A stretch of DNA of 64,000 bases from Geodermatophilus ruber (GCF_900114385.1 NZ_FOSW01000015.1:1-64000); one strand, 5' to 3'; positions 30,775-39,206 are shown, counted from the stretch's first letter. The notes: a model not told the origin generated them from the sequence alone. Numbers and translations are program-made.

Positions 30775-31713
30775 TCAGTCCGGCGACGCGGCGCCGGCGG
30801 GTTGCGCGGCGTTCCCCGGCCGCCGGCCCGGCCGGTTCCGCAGCCGGCGGGCCGCGCCGGGCACCCGCTCCCACGGCACGATCGACAGGATCGCCACGCA
30901 GTGCGGCAGGAAGATGATCGACACGCCGGCGAAGACCATCACGTGGAAGCCGAGCAGGAACACCACGAGGGCGATGCGTGCGCGGGCCGACCAGACCAGC
31001 AGCATCAGCGGTGCCGCGAACTCCAGGGCCAGCATCGCCCACTGCGCGGCGGCCAGCAGGCCCGGCACCTCGAGGGTCCAGTCCGAGAACACGGTGCCGC
31101 GGCGCACGATCGCGCGGGTCAGCGTCGAGCCGGTGGCCCAGTCCCAGCCGCCGAAGCGGATCTTCGCCCAGGCGGCGAGGAAGTAGGTCAGCATGACGGT
31201 GACCAGCACCACCGCCATGGCCCAGCCGGCGGCCTCCGACGAGCGCCGGTCCCGCCAGCGCGCCCGCCCGATCGTCGGCAGCACCGCGAGCGCGACGAGA
31301 TAGGCGATCCGGTCGTGATCCACCTTCCCGTAGCTCATCGCGATGACCATCCACTCGAAGTAGAGGAGGAACACCGCGGTGCCGAGCAGGCGGGGCGCCC
31401 GCCCGGTGGCCGCCGCCAGCGCGGCGAGTACCAGGGCCCACTGGACGACGTGCACCACCGTGGCGGTCGGGGTGGGCAGCGGCAGCAGTTGCCCGATGGT
31501 CAGCGGCTGGTAGTACTCGGTCGGGACGGCGGCGTGCGCCCGCACCCAGGCCGTCGTCAGGAAGACGTCGACGGGGACGAACAGGTAGGCGATCGTCCGG
31601 AAGACCGCGATGCGCGCCAGCGGGACGGGCCGGAACCACCAGCCGTGCCGGCGGGCAGACGGTGCACCGGCCACGTCGGTCGCCGGCGCACCGGAGGACG
31701 GCGTGCCGCTCAC
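30775..31713 (-). CDS. HTTM-domain membrane protein
   Basis: A 312-residue multi-span membrane protein of the HTTM family, which is related to vitamin K-dependent gamma-carboxylase. About seven membrane segments are visible, with conserved polar positions such as FRTIAYLFVPVDVF, YGKVDHDRIAYLV and YFLAAWAKIRFGGWDW. HTTM proteins in bacteria are of unknown substrate. The GTG start overlaps the stop of the small upstream gene (GTGA), so the pair should form one unit. The region 30665-30774 between it and the convergent WXG100 gene shows no gene or clear hairpin. Confidence 0.78.
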   Translation of the reverse strand: MSGTPSSGAPATDVAGAPSARRHGWWFRPVPLARIAVFRTIAYLFVPVDVFLTTAWVRAHAAVPTEYYQPLTIGQLLPLPTPTATVVHVVQWALVLAALAAATGRAPRLLGTAVFLLYFEWMVIAMSYGKVDHDRIAYLVALAVLPTIGRARWRDRRSSEAAGWAMAVVLVTVMLTYFLAAWAKIRFGGWDWATGSTLTRAIVRRGTVFSDWTLEVPGLLAAAQWAMLALEFAAPLMLLVWSARARIALVVFLLGFHVMVFAGVSIIFLPHCVAILSIVPWERVPGAARRLRNRPGRRPGNAAQPAGAASPD

Positions 31714-32198
31714 GGGGTCGTTCCCAGATCCTGCTGGACGAGGACGCTGTCGGTGACCTCGCCGGTGCGTCGCCCGTCCTCCAGCTGGTAGCGGCGCTGC
31801 ACCACCCGCACCTCCACCAGGCCTTCGGCGCCGGGGTGGCGCTCGGCGTAGGCCTCGGCGAGCAGTGCCAGCAGCTGCGGTTCCTCCACCAGCCTGGGCA
31901 GCTGCCCCTCGAACTCGGCGCGGCGCAACCCGACCTCGCCGCCGGAGAGCCGGACCTCCTCGCCGACGGCGGTCAGGCCCACGACACGGGTCGACACCAC
32001 CGGCGCGTCGGGATCGGCGCGCGTCGCGTACATCCGGAACGGGCCGAACGGGAACTCCGAGTCGTTGCCCCAGACCGTGCCGCCGAGGAGCAGGGCCAGC
32101 ACGACCGCGGAGGCGGCCAGCCGGATCCGGCGGGCGGTGGAGGAGAGCGTCAGGACACCGGGCTCCTCGGTGTCATGTGCTGGAGGAGCCGGGACCAC
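31710..32198 (-). CDS. single-span membrane protein, partner of the HTTM protein
   Basis: A 162-residue protein with one N-terminal membrane anchor at about residues 22-42 (LAASAVVLALLLGGTVWG) and an exported C-terminal domain of about 120 residues. The motif FPFGPFRMYATR is conspicuous and recalls proteins often found beside HTTM genes. Function is unknown. The start is GTG 32198, chosen because a TACGAT -10 box ends 6 nt upstream, the leaderless spacing seen elsewhere in the window. Longer in-frame starts exist up to 32324 but would overlap the divergent promoter region. Confidence 0.7.
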   Translation of the reverse strand: MVPAPPAHDTEEPGVLTLSSTARRIRLAASAVVLALLLGGTVWGNDSEFPFGPFRMYATRADPDAPVVSTRVVGLTAVGEEVRLSGGEVGLRRAEFEGQLPRLVEEPQLLALLAEAYAERHPGAEGLVEVRVVQRRYQLEDGRRTGEVTDSVLVQQDLGTTP

Positions 32199-32204
32199 CG
32201 GGGC

Positions 32205-32210
32205 ATCGTA
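32205..32210 (-). promoter_or_regulatory. -10 box, leaderless, for the HTTM pair
   Basis: On the minus strand TACGAT is followed by 6 nt and GTG 32198. Confidence 0.55.
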
Positions 32211-32338
32211 GGATCGGCGCCCGTCCAGATGGGTCACCGACGCCGCGTGGTGGGCAACTGGCCTGCCGCGTCGTCCGTGGGCCCGTGCTCGTGGTCGTCC
32301 GTGTCCCGTCGTCAGCGTCGACATCGGGGAGCGCGCAC

Positions 32339-32848
32339 ATGCAGTTCGGTCGGTACTACGAGGAGTTCGAGGTCGGGGCCGTCTACAAGCACTGGCCCGG
32401 CAAGACCGTCACCGAGTACGACGACCACCTGTTCTGCCTCATCACGATGAACCATCACCCGCTGCACCTGGACACCCACTACGCGGCGGAGACCACCGAC
32501 TTCGGCAAGAACGTCGTCGTCGGCAACTACATCTACTCGCTGCTGCTCGGCATGAGCGTGCCGGACGTCTCCGGCAAGGCCATCGCCAACCTGGAGATCG
32601 AGTCGCTGCGGCATGTGGCGCCGACCTTCCACGGCGACACCATCTACGGCGAGACCACCGTCCTGGACAAGACCGAGTCCAAGTCGAAGGACGACCGGGG
32701 CGTCGTGCACGTGGAGACCATCGGCTACAAGCAGGACGGCACCGTCGTCTGCATCTTCCGGCGCAAGGTGATGGTGCCCAAGCGCTCCTACGGCGAGGCC
32801 CGCGGCGGGGAGCAGCCCGGTCGCCCGGAGCCCGCGCCGCGCAGCTGA
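32339..32848 (+). CDS. MaoC-family dehydratase
   Basis: A 169-residue hot-dog-fold protein of the MaoC/R-hydratase family. It opens FGRYYEEFEVGAVYKHWPGKTVTEYDDHLFCLIT, here represented by YEEFEVG. The hydratase-type dyad region is seen as TMNHHPLHLDTHYA. Members hydrate enoyl-CoA or related acyl thioesters; mesaconyl-CoA-type and actinobacterial paralogues exist. The ATG at 32339 has GGGGAG 8 nt upstream. The gene is divergent from the HTTM pair and convergent with the NUDIX gene. The substrate cannot be predicted. Confidence 0.87.
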   Translation: MQFGRYYEEFEVGAVYKHWPGKTVTEYDDHLFCLITMNHHPLHLDTHYAAETTDFGKNVVVGNYIYSLLLGMSVPDVSGKAIANLEIESLRHVAPTFHGDTIYGETTVLDKTESKSKDDRGVVHVETIGYKQDGTVVCIFRRKVMVPKRSYGEARGGEQPGRPEPAPRS

Positions 32849-32876
32849 CACCGGCGGGGCGCGCGGCCGGCCGTGC

Positions 32877-33311
32877 TCACCCCGGCAGCACGCCCCAGCC
32901 CCGCAGCGTCTCCAGCAGCCGCGGCGTGCAGGTCAGGCGCGCCAGCTCGGCCGCGTCGGCGAAGACGACCGCGTCGGCGTCGTCCCCGGCCACCGGCTCG
33001 GCGCCGGGATCCAGCAGGGTGCAGGTGAAGTCGACGACGTCGTAGACCACGCCCGCGCCCGGGATCCACACGCGGCCCACCGAGGCACCGGCCCGCACCG
33101 CCAGGCCGGTCTCCTCCCGGACCTCCCGCTCGACCGCCGCGGTCAGTGCCTCGCCCGGCTCCACCCGGCCGCCCGGCACCGACCACAGCCCCCGGCTCGG
33201 CTCGTGCGCACGGCGGATCAGCAGCAGCCGGCCCTGGGCGTCGTGCACCACGGCCCCGACGCAGGCGACCACCGGAGGGTGCCGGTCGGCGGCGGCCGGA
33301 TCGGGTGCCAT
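32877..33311 (-). CDS. NUDIX hydrolase
   Basis: A 144-residue NUDIX protein. The NUDIX box runs [21 protein letters not shown] near residue 50, with all catalytic glutamates in place, preceded by WSVPGG. These enzymes cleave nucleoside diphosphates linked to another group; this one looks like a MutT/ADP-ribose type generalist with [17 protein letters not shown] at its N-terminus. ATG 33311 is preferred over GTG 33320 because a TAGCGT box ends 7 nt before 33311. The 80-bp gap to the divergent DUF6758 gene carries this promoter. Confidence 0.88.
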   Translation of the reverse strand: MAPDPAAADRHPPVVACVGAVVHDAQGRLLLIRRAHEPSRGLWSVPGGRVEPGEALTAAVEREVREETGLAVRAGASVGRVWIPGAGVVYDVVDFTCTLLDPGAEPVAGDDADAVVFADAAELARLTCTPRLLETLRGWGVLPG

Positions 33312-33318
33312 GCCGGGC

Positions 33319-33324
33319 ACGCTA
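33319..33324 (-). promoter_or_regulatory. -10 box, leaderless, for the NUDIX gene
   Basis: On the minus strand TAGCGT is followed by 7 nt and ATG 33311. Confidence 0.55.
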
Positions 33325-33391
33325 CGCAGGGGCGCACCGTGCCGCGTCCAGCGCTTGACGAACCCCGCCGGTCACAGGACGGTGATCCCCG

Positions 33392-34015
33392 ATGACTGCC
33401 ACCACGGTCTGCCCCCGCTGCGGCGAGCGGCTGGTCGTCCGGCCCGGGAACTCGGGCCAGGCCTGGTGCCACGTGCACGGCGCGGTGACGCCGCTGCACC
33501 ACACGCTGCTGGTCGCCCACGACGCCATCGCGGCGGTGACCGCGGATGCCCGCGTGCCGGCCTGGGTGCCGGACCCGATGCCGTTGGGCTGGTCGGTGAC
33601 CGGCCTGGCCTGGGGCGGCGAGCCGGGCGCCCGCGCGATCGTCGTCGACTGCGCCGGGCCGGCTCCGCTGGGGGGCTCGGCCGAGCTGGTGCTCGTCGCC
33701 GAGGAGCCGGGCACCGGCGTGGGCTGCGGGTACGCGGGCCTGCCCGGCCTGGATCCCGGGGACGTCATCAGCGGCCCGTCCTCGACCGAGGTGGAGGCCG
33801 CCGGCCAGCATGCGCCGCTGTGGGCGGTCCCCACCTCCCGCGACCGGGCCGCGTTCGTGGGGGAGGCCTACGGCGTGTGGTTGTGGCTGGTCATGTGGCC
33901 CATGTCGGCGGCCTGGCTGCTGGCCGAGCAGCTGGAACTGCTCGATCTGCGCGAGCGGCTCTACCCCGACCTTCCGCTGGGCCCCCCCAGCGAGCACCTG
34001 CTGCCCGGACGGTGA
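33392..34015 (+). CDS. DUF6758-like protein with N-terminal zinc ribbon
   Basis: A 207-residue actinobacterial conserved protein. The N-terminus has CPRCGERL and a downstream CHVHG, a likely four-ligand zinc ribbon. The middle includes a strongly conserved PLGWSVTGLAWG turn and GAELVL-like strand (GGSAELVLVAEEPG), then a hydrophobic stretch YGVWLWLVMWPMSAAWLLAEQ that may be a membrane-associated helix. It resembles proteins annotated DUF6758 in other actinobacteria. Function is unknown. A small hairpin (34022-34027 with 34031-34036) follows the stop. Confidence 0.7.
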   Translation: MTATTVCPRCGERLVVRPGNSGQAWCHVHGAVTPLHHTLLVAHDAIAAVTADARVPAWVPDPMPLGWSVTGLAWGGEPGARAIVVDCAGPAPLGGSAELVLVAEEPGTGVGCGYAGLPGLDPGDVISGPSSTEVEAAGQHAPLWAVPTSRDRAAFVGEAYGVWLWLVMWPMSAAWLLAEQLELLDLRERLYPDLPLGPPSEHLLPGR

Positions 34016-34145
34016 CCGCCGGGACCGGATCGGTCCGTAACGCAGCGGCGTGTCCGCGGAGGACGACCCTGGGACGTGTGTTACCCATGGTGCTCGCCGT
34101 GCGGGTGACCCGTCCGCACGCCTACCGACACGCACCGCGGAGGTG

Positions 34146-34307
34146 ATGGTGAACCTGAAGAAGGTGCTCACCTGGCTGGTCGTCGCCTTCGTCGTCTTCT
34201 ACGTGATCCAGGCTCCGGAGAGCTCCGCGGAGATCGTCCGCAACGCCGGTCAGGCCCTGGGCGACGCCGCATCCTCGCTGGCGAACTTCGTCGGGTCGCT
34301 CATCTAG
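34146..34307 (+). CDS. small single-span membrane protein
   Basis: A 53-residue protein with the basic lead MVNLKK, one hydrophobic segment VLTWLVVAFVVFYVIQ at about residues 7-22, and an amphipathic C-terminal tail (NAGQALGDAASSLANFVGSLI). The start is ATG 34146 with GGAGGTG upstream; GTG 34149 is possible. It lies 7 bp before the PH-domain gene and is probably co-transcribed. Similar 50-residue proteins are widespread in actinobacteria, and none is characterised to my knowledge. Confidence 0.75.
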   Translation: MVNLKKVLTWLVVAFVVFYVIQAPESSAEIVRNAGQALGDAASSLANFVGSLI

Positions 34308-34314
34308 CGGCGGC

Positions 34315-35001
34315 GTGACGACCCCGACCGGCGCCCGGCCGGCGCCCGGCCGCCGGCCGCGGTGGAGCAAGGACGCCGACAAGTACCTGCTCGCGCACGA
34401 GCACCCGCCGGTGGTCGCCACCCGCCGGCACTGGGCGGTGCTCATCGGGCCCGCCCTGAAGTCGCTCCCCGTCCTGGTGGGCGGCGGCGGGCTGCTGCTG
34501 CTCGACCCCGACAACCGGGTCCTGGCCACGGTCGGGTTCCTGCTGGTCGCCGGCGCGCTGGTCCACCTGGGCGTGCGGGCCGGCGAGTGGTGGATGCGGC
34601 ACTTCATCGTGACCAACCGCCGGGTGCTGCTGACCAGTGGCATCGTCGTCCGGACGGTCGCCCTGCTGCCGCTGCGCCGGATCACCGACCTCACGTACAA
34701 GGAGACGCTGCTCGGGCAGCTCCTGGGCTACGGCACCTTCCGCTTCGAGTCGGCCGGTCAGCAGCAGGCCCTGTCGGAGATCACCTACCTGCCGCAGGCG
34801 GATCTGCTGTACCGGCGGGTCAGCGGCCTGCTGTTCGGCCCGGACGGCGCCGACGCGGGGGACGACGAGGGCACCCCCGAGCCTTCCCGCGCGGCCCCAT
34901 CCGCCGGACGCCGGGACACCGAGCCGATCCCGCCGCTGCCCGCGCGGCGGCCCGGGGCCCGACGGGTGGCCGGGCGGCGGGTGCGGGAGGCTGGACGCTG
35001 A
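34315..35001 (+). CDS. bacterial PH-domain membrane protein
   Basis: A 228-residue protein. Two membrane helices lie at about residues 40-82 (LIGPALKSLPVLVGGGGLLLL, then FLLVAGALVHLGV). A bPH2 domain follows (FIVTNRRVLLTSGIVVRTVALLPLRRITDLTY, with core TNRRVLLTSG). The C-terminal tail is Arg/Pro-rich. These proteins bind or organise membranes; their precise role is unknown. The GTG start is 7 bp after the small membrane protein, and the stop overlaps the PHP gene as TGATG. Confidence 0.85.
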   Translation: MTTPTGARPAPGRRPRWSKDADKYLLAHEHPPVVATRRHWAVLIGPALKSLPVLVGGGGLLLLDPDNRVLATVGFLLVAGALVHLGVRAGEWWMRHFIVTNRRVLLTSGIVVRTVALLPLRRITDLTYKETLLGQLLGYGTFRFESAGQQQALSEITYLPQADLLYRRVSGLLFGPDGADAGDDEGTPEPSRAAPSAGRRDTEPIPPLPARRPGARRVAGRRVREAGR

Positions 35002-35885
35002 TGCGGATCGACCTCCACACCCACTCGTCGGTCTCCGACGGCACCGAGACCCCGGCCGAGCTCCTGGCGACGGCGCGGGCGGCGGGACTGGACGTCGTCG
35101 CGCTCACCGACCACGACACGACGGCCGGCTGGGCCGCCGCCGAGCGGGCCCGGCCCGCCGGGCTCACCGTGATCCCCGGCATGGAGCTGTCCTGCCGGTG
35201 GTTGCCCGACGACGCGCCGCCGATCAGCGTGCACCTGCTGGCCTACCTGTTCGACCCCGAACACCCGCAGTTCGCCGCCGAGCGGGCCCGGTTGCGCGCC
35301 GAGCGCCTCGGCCGGGGCGAGCGCATCGCCCTGAGCCTCGCGGAGGCGGGCTATCCCGTGGTCTGGGAGGAGATCGTCGCCCGGTCCGGCGGTGGGGTCG
35401 TGGGCCGCCCGCACGTGGCGCGCGCCCTCGTCGAGGCCGGCGTGGTCGACTCGGTCGACCACGCCTTCGCCACGCTCCTGCACCACCGCAGCCCCCACTA
35501 CGTGGCCAAGGCCGACACCGACGTGCTCGCCGGCATCGCCCTGGTCCGGGCGGCCGGCGGTGTCCCGGTGTTCGCGCACGGGCTGGCCACCCGGCGCGGC
35601 CGCGTCGTCGGTGACGAGGCGATCGCGGCCATGACCGAGGCCGGGCTGCTCGGCCTCGAGGTGGACCACCCCGACCACGACGAGCAGGAGCGCGCGCACC
35701 TGCGCGGCCTGGCGCGCGACCTCGGCCTGCTCGTCACCGGCTCCAGCGACTACCACGGCACCAACAAGACGACGCCGATCGGCGCCTGCACCACCGCGCC
35801 GGACCAGCTCGCGGAGCTGCTGGCCCGCGGCACCGGCAGCGCGCCCTTCCAGGACCGTCCCGATGCCGTCAGCGCCGCCGGATAG
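35001..35885 (+). CDS. PHP-domain phosphoesterase
   Basis: A 294-residue PHP metal-dependent phosphoesterase of the YciV/RNase AM group, which act on 3',5'-nucleoside bisphosphates or RNA 5' ends. Metal ligands are in DLHTHSSVSDG, LTDHDT, GMELS, FAHG and SSDYHG, all intact. The ATG overlaps the PH-domain stop as TGATG. A few bases separate its end from the -10 box of the next gene. The exact substrate cannot be told from sequence. Confidence 0.88.
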   Translation: MRIDLHTHSSVSDGTETPAELLATARAAGLDVVALTDHDTTAGWAAAERARPAGLTVIPGMELSCRWLPDDAPPISVHLLAYLFDPEHPQFAAERARLRAERLGRGERIALSLAEAGYPVVWEEIVARSGGGVVGRPHVARALVEAGVVDSVDHAFATLLHHRSPHYVAKADTDVLAGIALVRAAGGVPVFAHGLATRRGRVVGDEAIAAMTEAGLLGLEVDHPDHDEQERAHLRGLARDLGLLVTGSSDYHGTNKTTPIGACTTAPDQLAELLARGTGSAPFQDRPDAVSAAG

Positions 35886-35888
35886 CGT
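35883..35888 (+). promoter_or_regulatory. -10 box, leaderless, for the RecB-type gene
   Basis: TAGCGT overlaps the PHP-gene stop codon and is followed by 7 nt and ATG 35896. Confidence 0.55.
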
Positions 35889-35895
35889 GGCCGGC

Positions 35896-36753
35896 ATGGC
35901 CCCCCGCCAGCAGGATGCCCAGCTGGACCTGCCCGGCATGCCGCGGCGGCTGTTCGCCGCCACGCCCAGCAAGCTGGCCACCTTCGCCGACTGTCCGCGC
36001 CGGTACCGGTACGCCTACGTCGACCGGCCGGCGCCACCCCGGGGGCCGGCCTGGGCGCACAACTCCGTCGGGGCCGCGGTGCACGCCGCGCTGCGCTCGT
36101 GGTGGGAGCTGCCGGTCGGCCGGCGCACGCCGGGGGCCGCCCGGCAGCTGCTCTACTCGCACTGGTCGACGGCCGGGTTCCGCGACGCCGAGCAGGCCGA
36201 CCGCTGGCGCGCCCGGGCCGCCGGCTGGATCACCGACTACGTGGCCGGCCTCGACCCCACCGACGAGCCGGTCGGCACGGAGCGCCAGGTGGCCGCCACC
36301 ACCGAGCGGCTGGCGCTGTCGGGCCGGATCGACCGCATCGACCAGCGCGGCGACGAGCTGGTGATCGTCGACTACAAGACCGGCCGCGCGGTCAGCACCG
36401 ACGACGAGGCCCGCGGCTCACCCGCGCTGGCCGCCTACGTGCTCGGCGTGCGCCGGACGCTGCGACGGCCGTGCAGCCGGGTGGAGCTGCACCACCTGCC
36501 CAGCGGCACCGTCGCCGCGTTCGAGCACACCGAGCGGTCGCTGGCCAACCACGTCCGCCGGGCCGAGGACGTCGCCGCGGACATCGGTGCCGCCACCGCC
36601 GCGCGGGACGCCGGGGAGGACCCGGACGTCGCCTTCCCGGCCGCACCGGGCCGCCAGTGCGGCTGGTGCGACTTCCGGCCCAGCTGCCCGACCGGGCAGG
36701 CGGCCACGCCGCCGCGGGAGACCTGGAGCTTCCTCGCCGAGGACGACGGCTGA
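35896..36753 (+). CDS. RecB-family PD-(D/E)XK exonuclease with Fe-S cluster
   Basis: A 285-residue stand-alone RecB-type (PD-(D/E)XK, Cas4-like) nuclease. It starts with the usual SKLATFADCPRRYRYAY and its first iron-sulphur cysteine. The nuclease core is GRIDRIDQRGDELVIVDYKTG near residue 145, which has the D and the DYK catalytic pair. Three more cysteines, C-x2-C and a later C (CGWCDFRPSC), complete the expected 4Fe-4S cluster near residue 255. Such proteins process DNA ends. The promoter is leaderless, and the gene is convergent with the LysE gene with 9 bp between stops. Confidence 0.88.
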   Translation: MAPRQQDAQLDLPGMPRRLFAATPSKLATFADCPRRYRYAYVDRPAPPRGPAWAHNSVGAAVHAALRSWWELPVGRRTPGAARQLLYSHWSTAGFRDAEQADRWRARAAGWITDYVAGLDPTDEPVGTERQVAATTERLALSGRIDRIDQRGDELVIVDYKTGRAVSTDDEARGSPALAAYVLGVRRTLRRPCSRVELHHLPSGTVAAFEHTERSLANHVRRAEDVAADIGAATAARDAGEDPDVAFPAAPGRQCGWCDFRPSCPTGQAATPPRETWSFLAEDDG

Positions 36754-36762
36754 CCCGGGCGG

Positions 36763-37395
36763 TCAGCCGCCGGTGAGCCCGCGGACGGCGAGCGAGACGC
36801 CGAGCGCGGCCATGACGGCGGCGATCCCGCCGTCGAGCACCCGCCAGGCCGCCGGCCGGGCGAACACCGGGCGCAGCAGGCGCGCGCCATAGCCCAGCCC
36901 GGTGAACCAGGCGACGCTGGCCGCCCCGGCCCCGGCGGCGAACTCCCAGCGGTGCGCACCGTAGGTCGAGGCCATCGAGCCGAGCAGCACCACGGTGTCG
37001 AGGTAGACGTGCGGGTTGAGCCAGGTCAACGCCAGGCAGGTGCCGACGGTCGCCGCGAGCCCGGCCCGGACGCCGCCGGCCTCCGGCAGCAGTGCGCCCG
37101 GCCGCAGCGCCCGGCGGGCGGCGAGCAGGCCGTAGCCGAGCAGGAACGCCGCCCCGGCGATGCACACGACCGGGATCAGCAGCGGCACCCGCCCCAGCGC
37201 TGCTCCCGCGCCGAGCACGCCGGCCGCGATCAGTGCCAGGTCGGACAGGGCGCAGACCGCCACCACGGCGGTCACGTGCTCCACGCGCAGCCCCTGTCGC
37301 AGCACGAACGCGTTCTGCGCACCGATCGCGACGATCAGGCCCAGCCCCAGCGCCACCCCGGAGGCGGCGGCCAGCAGGGCGGGGGCGTCGGGCAC
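36763..37395 (-). CDS. lysE: LysE/ArgO-type amino acid exporter
   Basis: A 210-residue membrane protein of the LysE family. The family signature VAIGAQNAFVLRQG is near residue 24, and a second conserved region is ALTWLNPHVYLDTVVLLGS with the key Asn-Pro-His. About six membrane segments span the protein. LysE exports lysine and arginine when cytosolic levels rise. It is divergent from an ArgP/LysG-type regulator, exactly as in Corynebacterium, which strengthens the assignment. GTG 37395 is the preferred start because TACCGT ends 7 nt upstream; a TTG at 37437 would lie upstream of that box. Confidence 0.9.
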   Translation of the reverse strand: MPDAPALLAAASGVALGLGLIVAIGAQNAFVLRQGLRVEHVTAVVAVCALSDLALIAAGVLGAGAALGRVPLLIPVVCIAGAAFLLGYGLLAARRALRPGALLPEAGGVRAGLAATVGTCLALTWLNPHVYLDTVVLLGSMASTYGAHRWEFAAGAGAASVAWFTGLGYGARLLRPVFARPAAWRVLDGGIAAVMAALGVSLAVRGLTGG

Positions 37396-37402
37396 GGTCT
37401 CG

Positions 37403-37408
37403 ACGGTA
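37403..37408 (-). promoter_or_regulatory. -10 box, leaderless, for lysE
   Basis: On the minus strand TACCGT is followed by 7 nt and GTG 37395. Confidence 0.5.
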
Positions 37409-37453
37409 GGAAGCGGCGCACCAACGGTCCAGCTCAAGTTTCGAACCGATCAT

Positions 37454-37459
37454 TAGCAT
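37454..37459 (+). promoter_or_regulatory. -10 box, leaderless, for lysG
   Basis: TAGCAT ends 6 nt before ATG 37466. The AT-richer stretch just upstream (37436-37453, with TTCGAA at 37439-37444) is where a LysG operator would be expected. Confidence 0.6.
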
Positions 37460-37465
37460 TTCTGC

Positions 37466-38359
37466 ATGGAGCTGGACCTGGGTCAGTTGCGGGCGCTGGA
37501 CGCCACCGTGCGCGAGGGCACCCTCGAGGCGGCGGCCCGCGCGCTGCGCGTCACCCCGTCGGCGATCAGCCAGCGGCTGCGCGGGCTGGAGATCGCCACC
37601 GGCCGGGTGCTGCTCGTGCGGACCAGGCCGGTGCAGGTCACCGAGTCCGGGCAGGCGGTGCTGCGGTTGGCCCGCCAGGTCGAGCTGCTCAGCGCCGACG
37701 CCGCCCGCGAGCTCGGTGGTGCCGGGTCCGCCGAGGGGCGGCCGAGCCTGCCGATCGCGGTCAACGCCGACTCGCTGGCCACCTGGGTGCTACCCGCGCT
37801 CGCCCCGCTGTCGGCCGAGTTCTGCTTCGACCTGCACCGGGAGGACCAGGAGCACACCAGCGCCCTGCTGCGCGCGGGCACCGTCATGGCGGCGGTCACC
37901 GCGGAGGCCGACCCGGTCCCCGGGTGCACGTCCACCCGGCTGGGTGCGATGCGCTACCGGCCGATGGCCGCGCCCGGGTTCGCCGCCCGGTGGCTGCCCG
38001 ACGGGCCGACGGCCGAGGCGCTGGCGCGCGCGCCGGTCGTGGTGTTCGACCGCAAGGACGACCTGCAGCACGACTATCTGCGTCGCCGGGGCATCCCGCC
38101 GGGGGAGCCGCCGATGCACTACGTGCCCGCGTCCGCGGACTACCTCACCGCCGTCGCCCTCGGTCTCGGCTGGGGCATGCTGCCCGACCAGCAGGTCCGC
38201 GGGCGGGAGGGCGACCTCGCCGTCATCGATCCGGCCGGCGACGTCGACGTCGTCCTGCACTGGCAGCAGTGGCGGCTGCGATCGGCCTCGCTCGACCGCG
38301 TCCGCGCGGTGGTCCTGGCGGCCGCCGGCCGCGAGCTGGACCAGCCGGTCACGCGCTGA
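37466..38359 (+). CDS. lysG: LysR-family regulator, ArgP/LysG type
   Basis: A 297-residue LysR-type regulator. The N-terminal winged helix-turn-helix has LRALDATVREGTLEAAARAL and VTPSAISQRLRGLE. The C-terminal effector domain is of the ArgP/LysG type, with IAVNADSLATWVLP near residue 93 and a typical LGWGMLPD. These regulators sense lysine/arginine and switch on lysE. The ATG at 37466 is probably the first nucleotide of a leaderless mRNA. Its 3' end overlaps the convergent MpaB-like gene by 11 bp. Confidence 0.92.
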   Translation: MELDLGQLRALDATVREGTLEAAARALRVTPSAISQRLRGLEIATGRVLLVRTRPVQVTESGQAVLRLARQVELLSADAARELGGAGSAEGRPSLPIAVNADSLATWVLPALAPLSAEFCFDLHREDQEHTSALLRAGTVMAAVTAEADPVPGCTSTRLGAMRYRPMAAPGFAARWLPDGPTAEALARAPVVVFDRKDDLQHDYLRRRGIPPGEPPMHYVPASADYLTAVALGLGWGMLPDQQVRGREGDLAVIDPAGDVDVVLHWQQWRLRSASLDRVRAVVLAAAGRELDQPVTR

Positions 38360-39206
38360 GCCCGGCCGCCACCCGCTCGTACCCCGCCCGGACGATGGGG
38401 GAGCGGCGGGCCCGGTGCGGGAGCGCGAGGATCGCCTGCCGGAACGCCCGGAGCCCCGCCGTCGCGGCGACGTCGGTCAGCGCGAGGCCCGGCATCGCAT
38501 ACATCCGCCGGGCCCAGCCCGGCAGGGTCGCGAACGCCAGCACCGCCAGCGTCCCCCAGGCCGGCTGGGCCGGGGTGAGGAAGCGGACCCAGGCCGGCAT
38601 CGGGGGCACCAGCACGAGCCGGCAGGCGTTCCGGGCCGCGGGCGTCACCACGAGCGAGGGCCGCATGCCCTCGAGGTACGCCGCGAGCTCGGCGGCGGTC
38701 CGCGGGACGTCGTCCTCGGTGCACCCGACGAGCACCGCCGCGATCACCTGCTCGGCCACGTAGCGGTCGGCGTCGACGTCGCCCGCCAGCACCCCGGCCC
38801 GCCGGGCGACGTCGAGCAGCGAGTCCACCTCGCAGCAGTGCACCCACAGCAGCAGGTCCGGGTCGTCCACCCGGTAGGCGCGCCCGCCCCGCGGCTCGAC
38901 CCCGACCAGCCGCCGGTGGAGGCCGCGCACCCGCCGCACCGCCCGCATCGCCTCCCGCCGGCTGCCGAACGTCAGGGTGTCGACGTAGGCGGCGGTGCGG
39001 GCCAGCCGCGGCCAGGGATCGGTGCGGAACCCCGCCGAGAACGTCGCGACGCCGTCCATCGCGACCGGGTGCAGCGCCTGCAGCAGCAGCGCCCGGAGCC
39101 CACCGACGGAGAACACCGGGTCGGCGTGCACCCGCCACGTGACGCTGTCGGGACCGAAGAAGCCGAGGAGGTCCTCCTCCGGCGTCCAGTCCCGCCGGGA
39201 GGTCAT
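38349..39206 (-). CDS. MpaB/latex-clearing-like oxygenase (DUF2236)
   Basis: A 285-residue protein of the DUF2236 family, which includes rubber oxygenase Lcp and mycophenolic acid MpaB. The conserved haem-region residues are seen in LQALHPVAMDGVATFSAG, RTAAYVDTLTFG and VHCCEVDSLL. In Lcp these contact b-type haem. The physiological substrate is unknown. ATG 39206 overlaps the stop of the upstream alpha/beta hydrolase gene (ATGA), so both are made from one mRNA. The 3' end overlaps lysG by 11 bp on the opposite strand. Confidence 0.85.
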   Translation of the reverse strand: MTSRRDWTPEEDLLGFFGPDSVTWRVHADPVFSVGGLRALLLQALHPVAMDGVATFSAGFRTDPWPRLARTAAYVDTLTFGSRREAMRAVRRVRGLHRRLVGVEPRGGRAYRVDDPDLLLWVHCCEVDSLLDVARRAGVLAGDVDADRYVAEQVIAAVLVGCTEDDVPRTAAELAAYLEGMRPSLVVTPAARNACRLVLVPPMPAWVRFLTPAQPAWGTLAVLAFATLPGWARRMYAMPGLALTDVAATAGLRAFRQAILALPHRARRSPIVRAGYERVAAGLSA

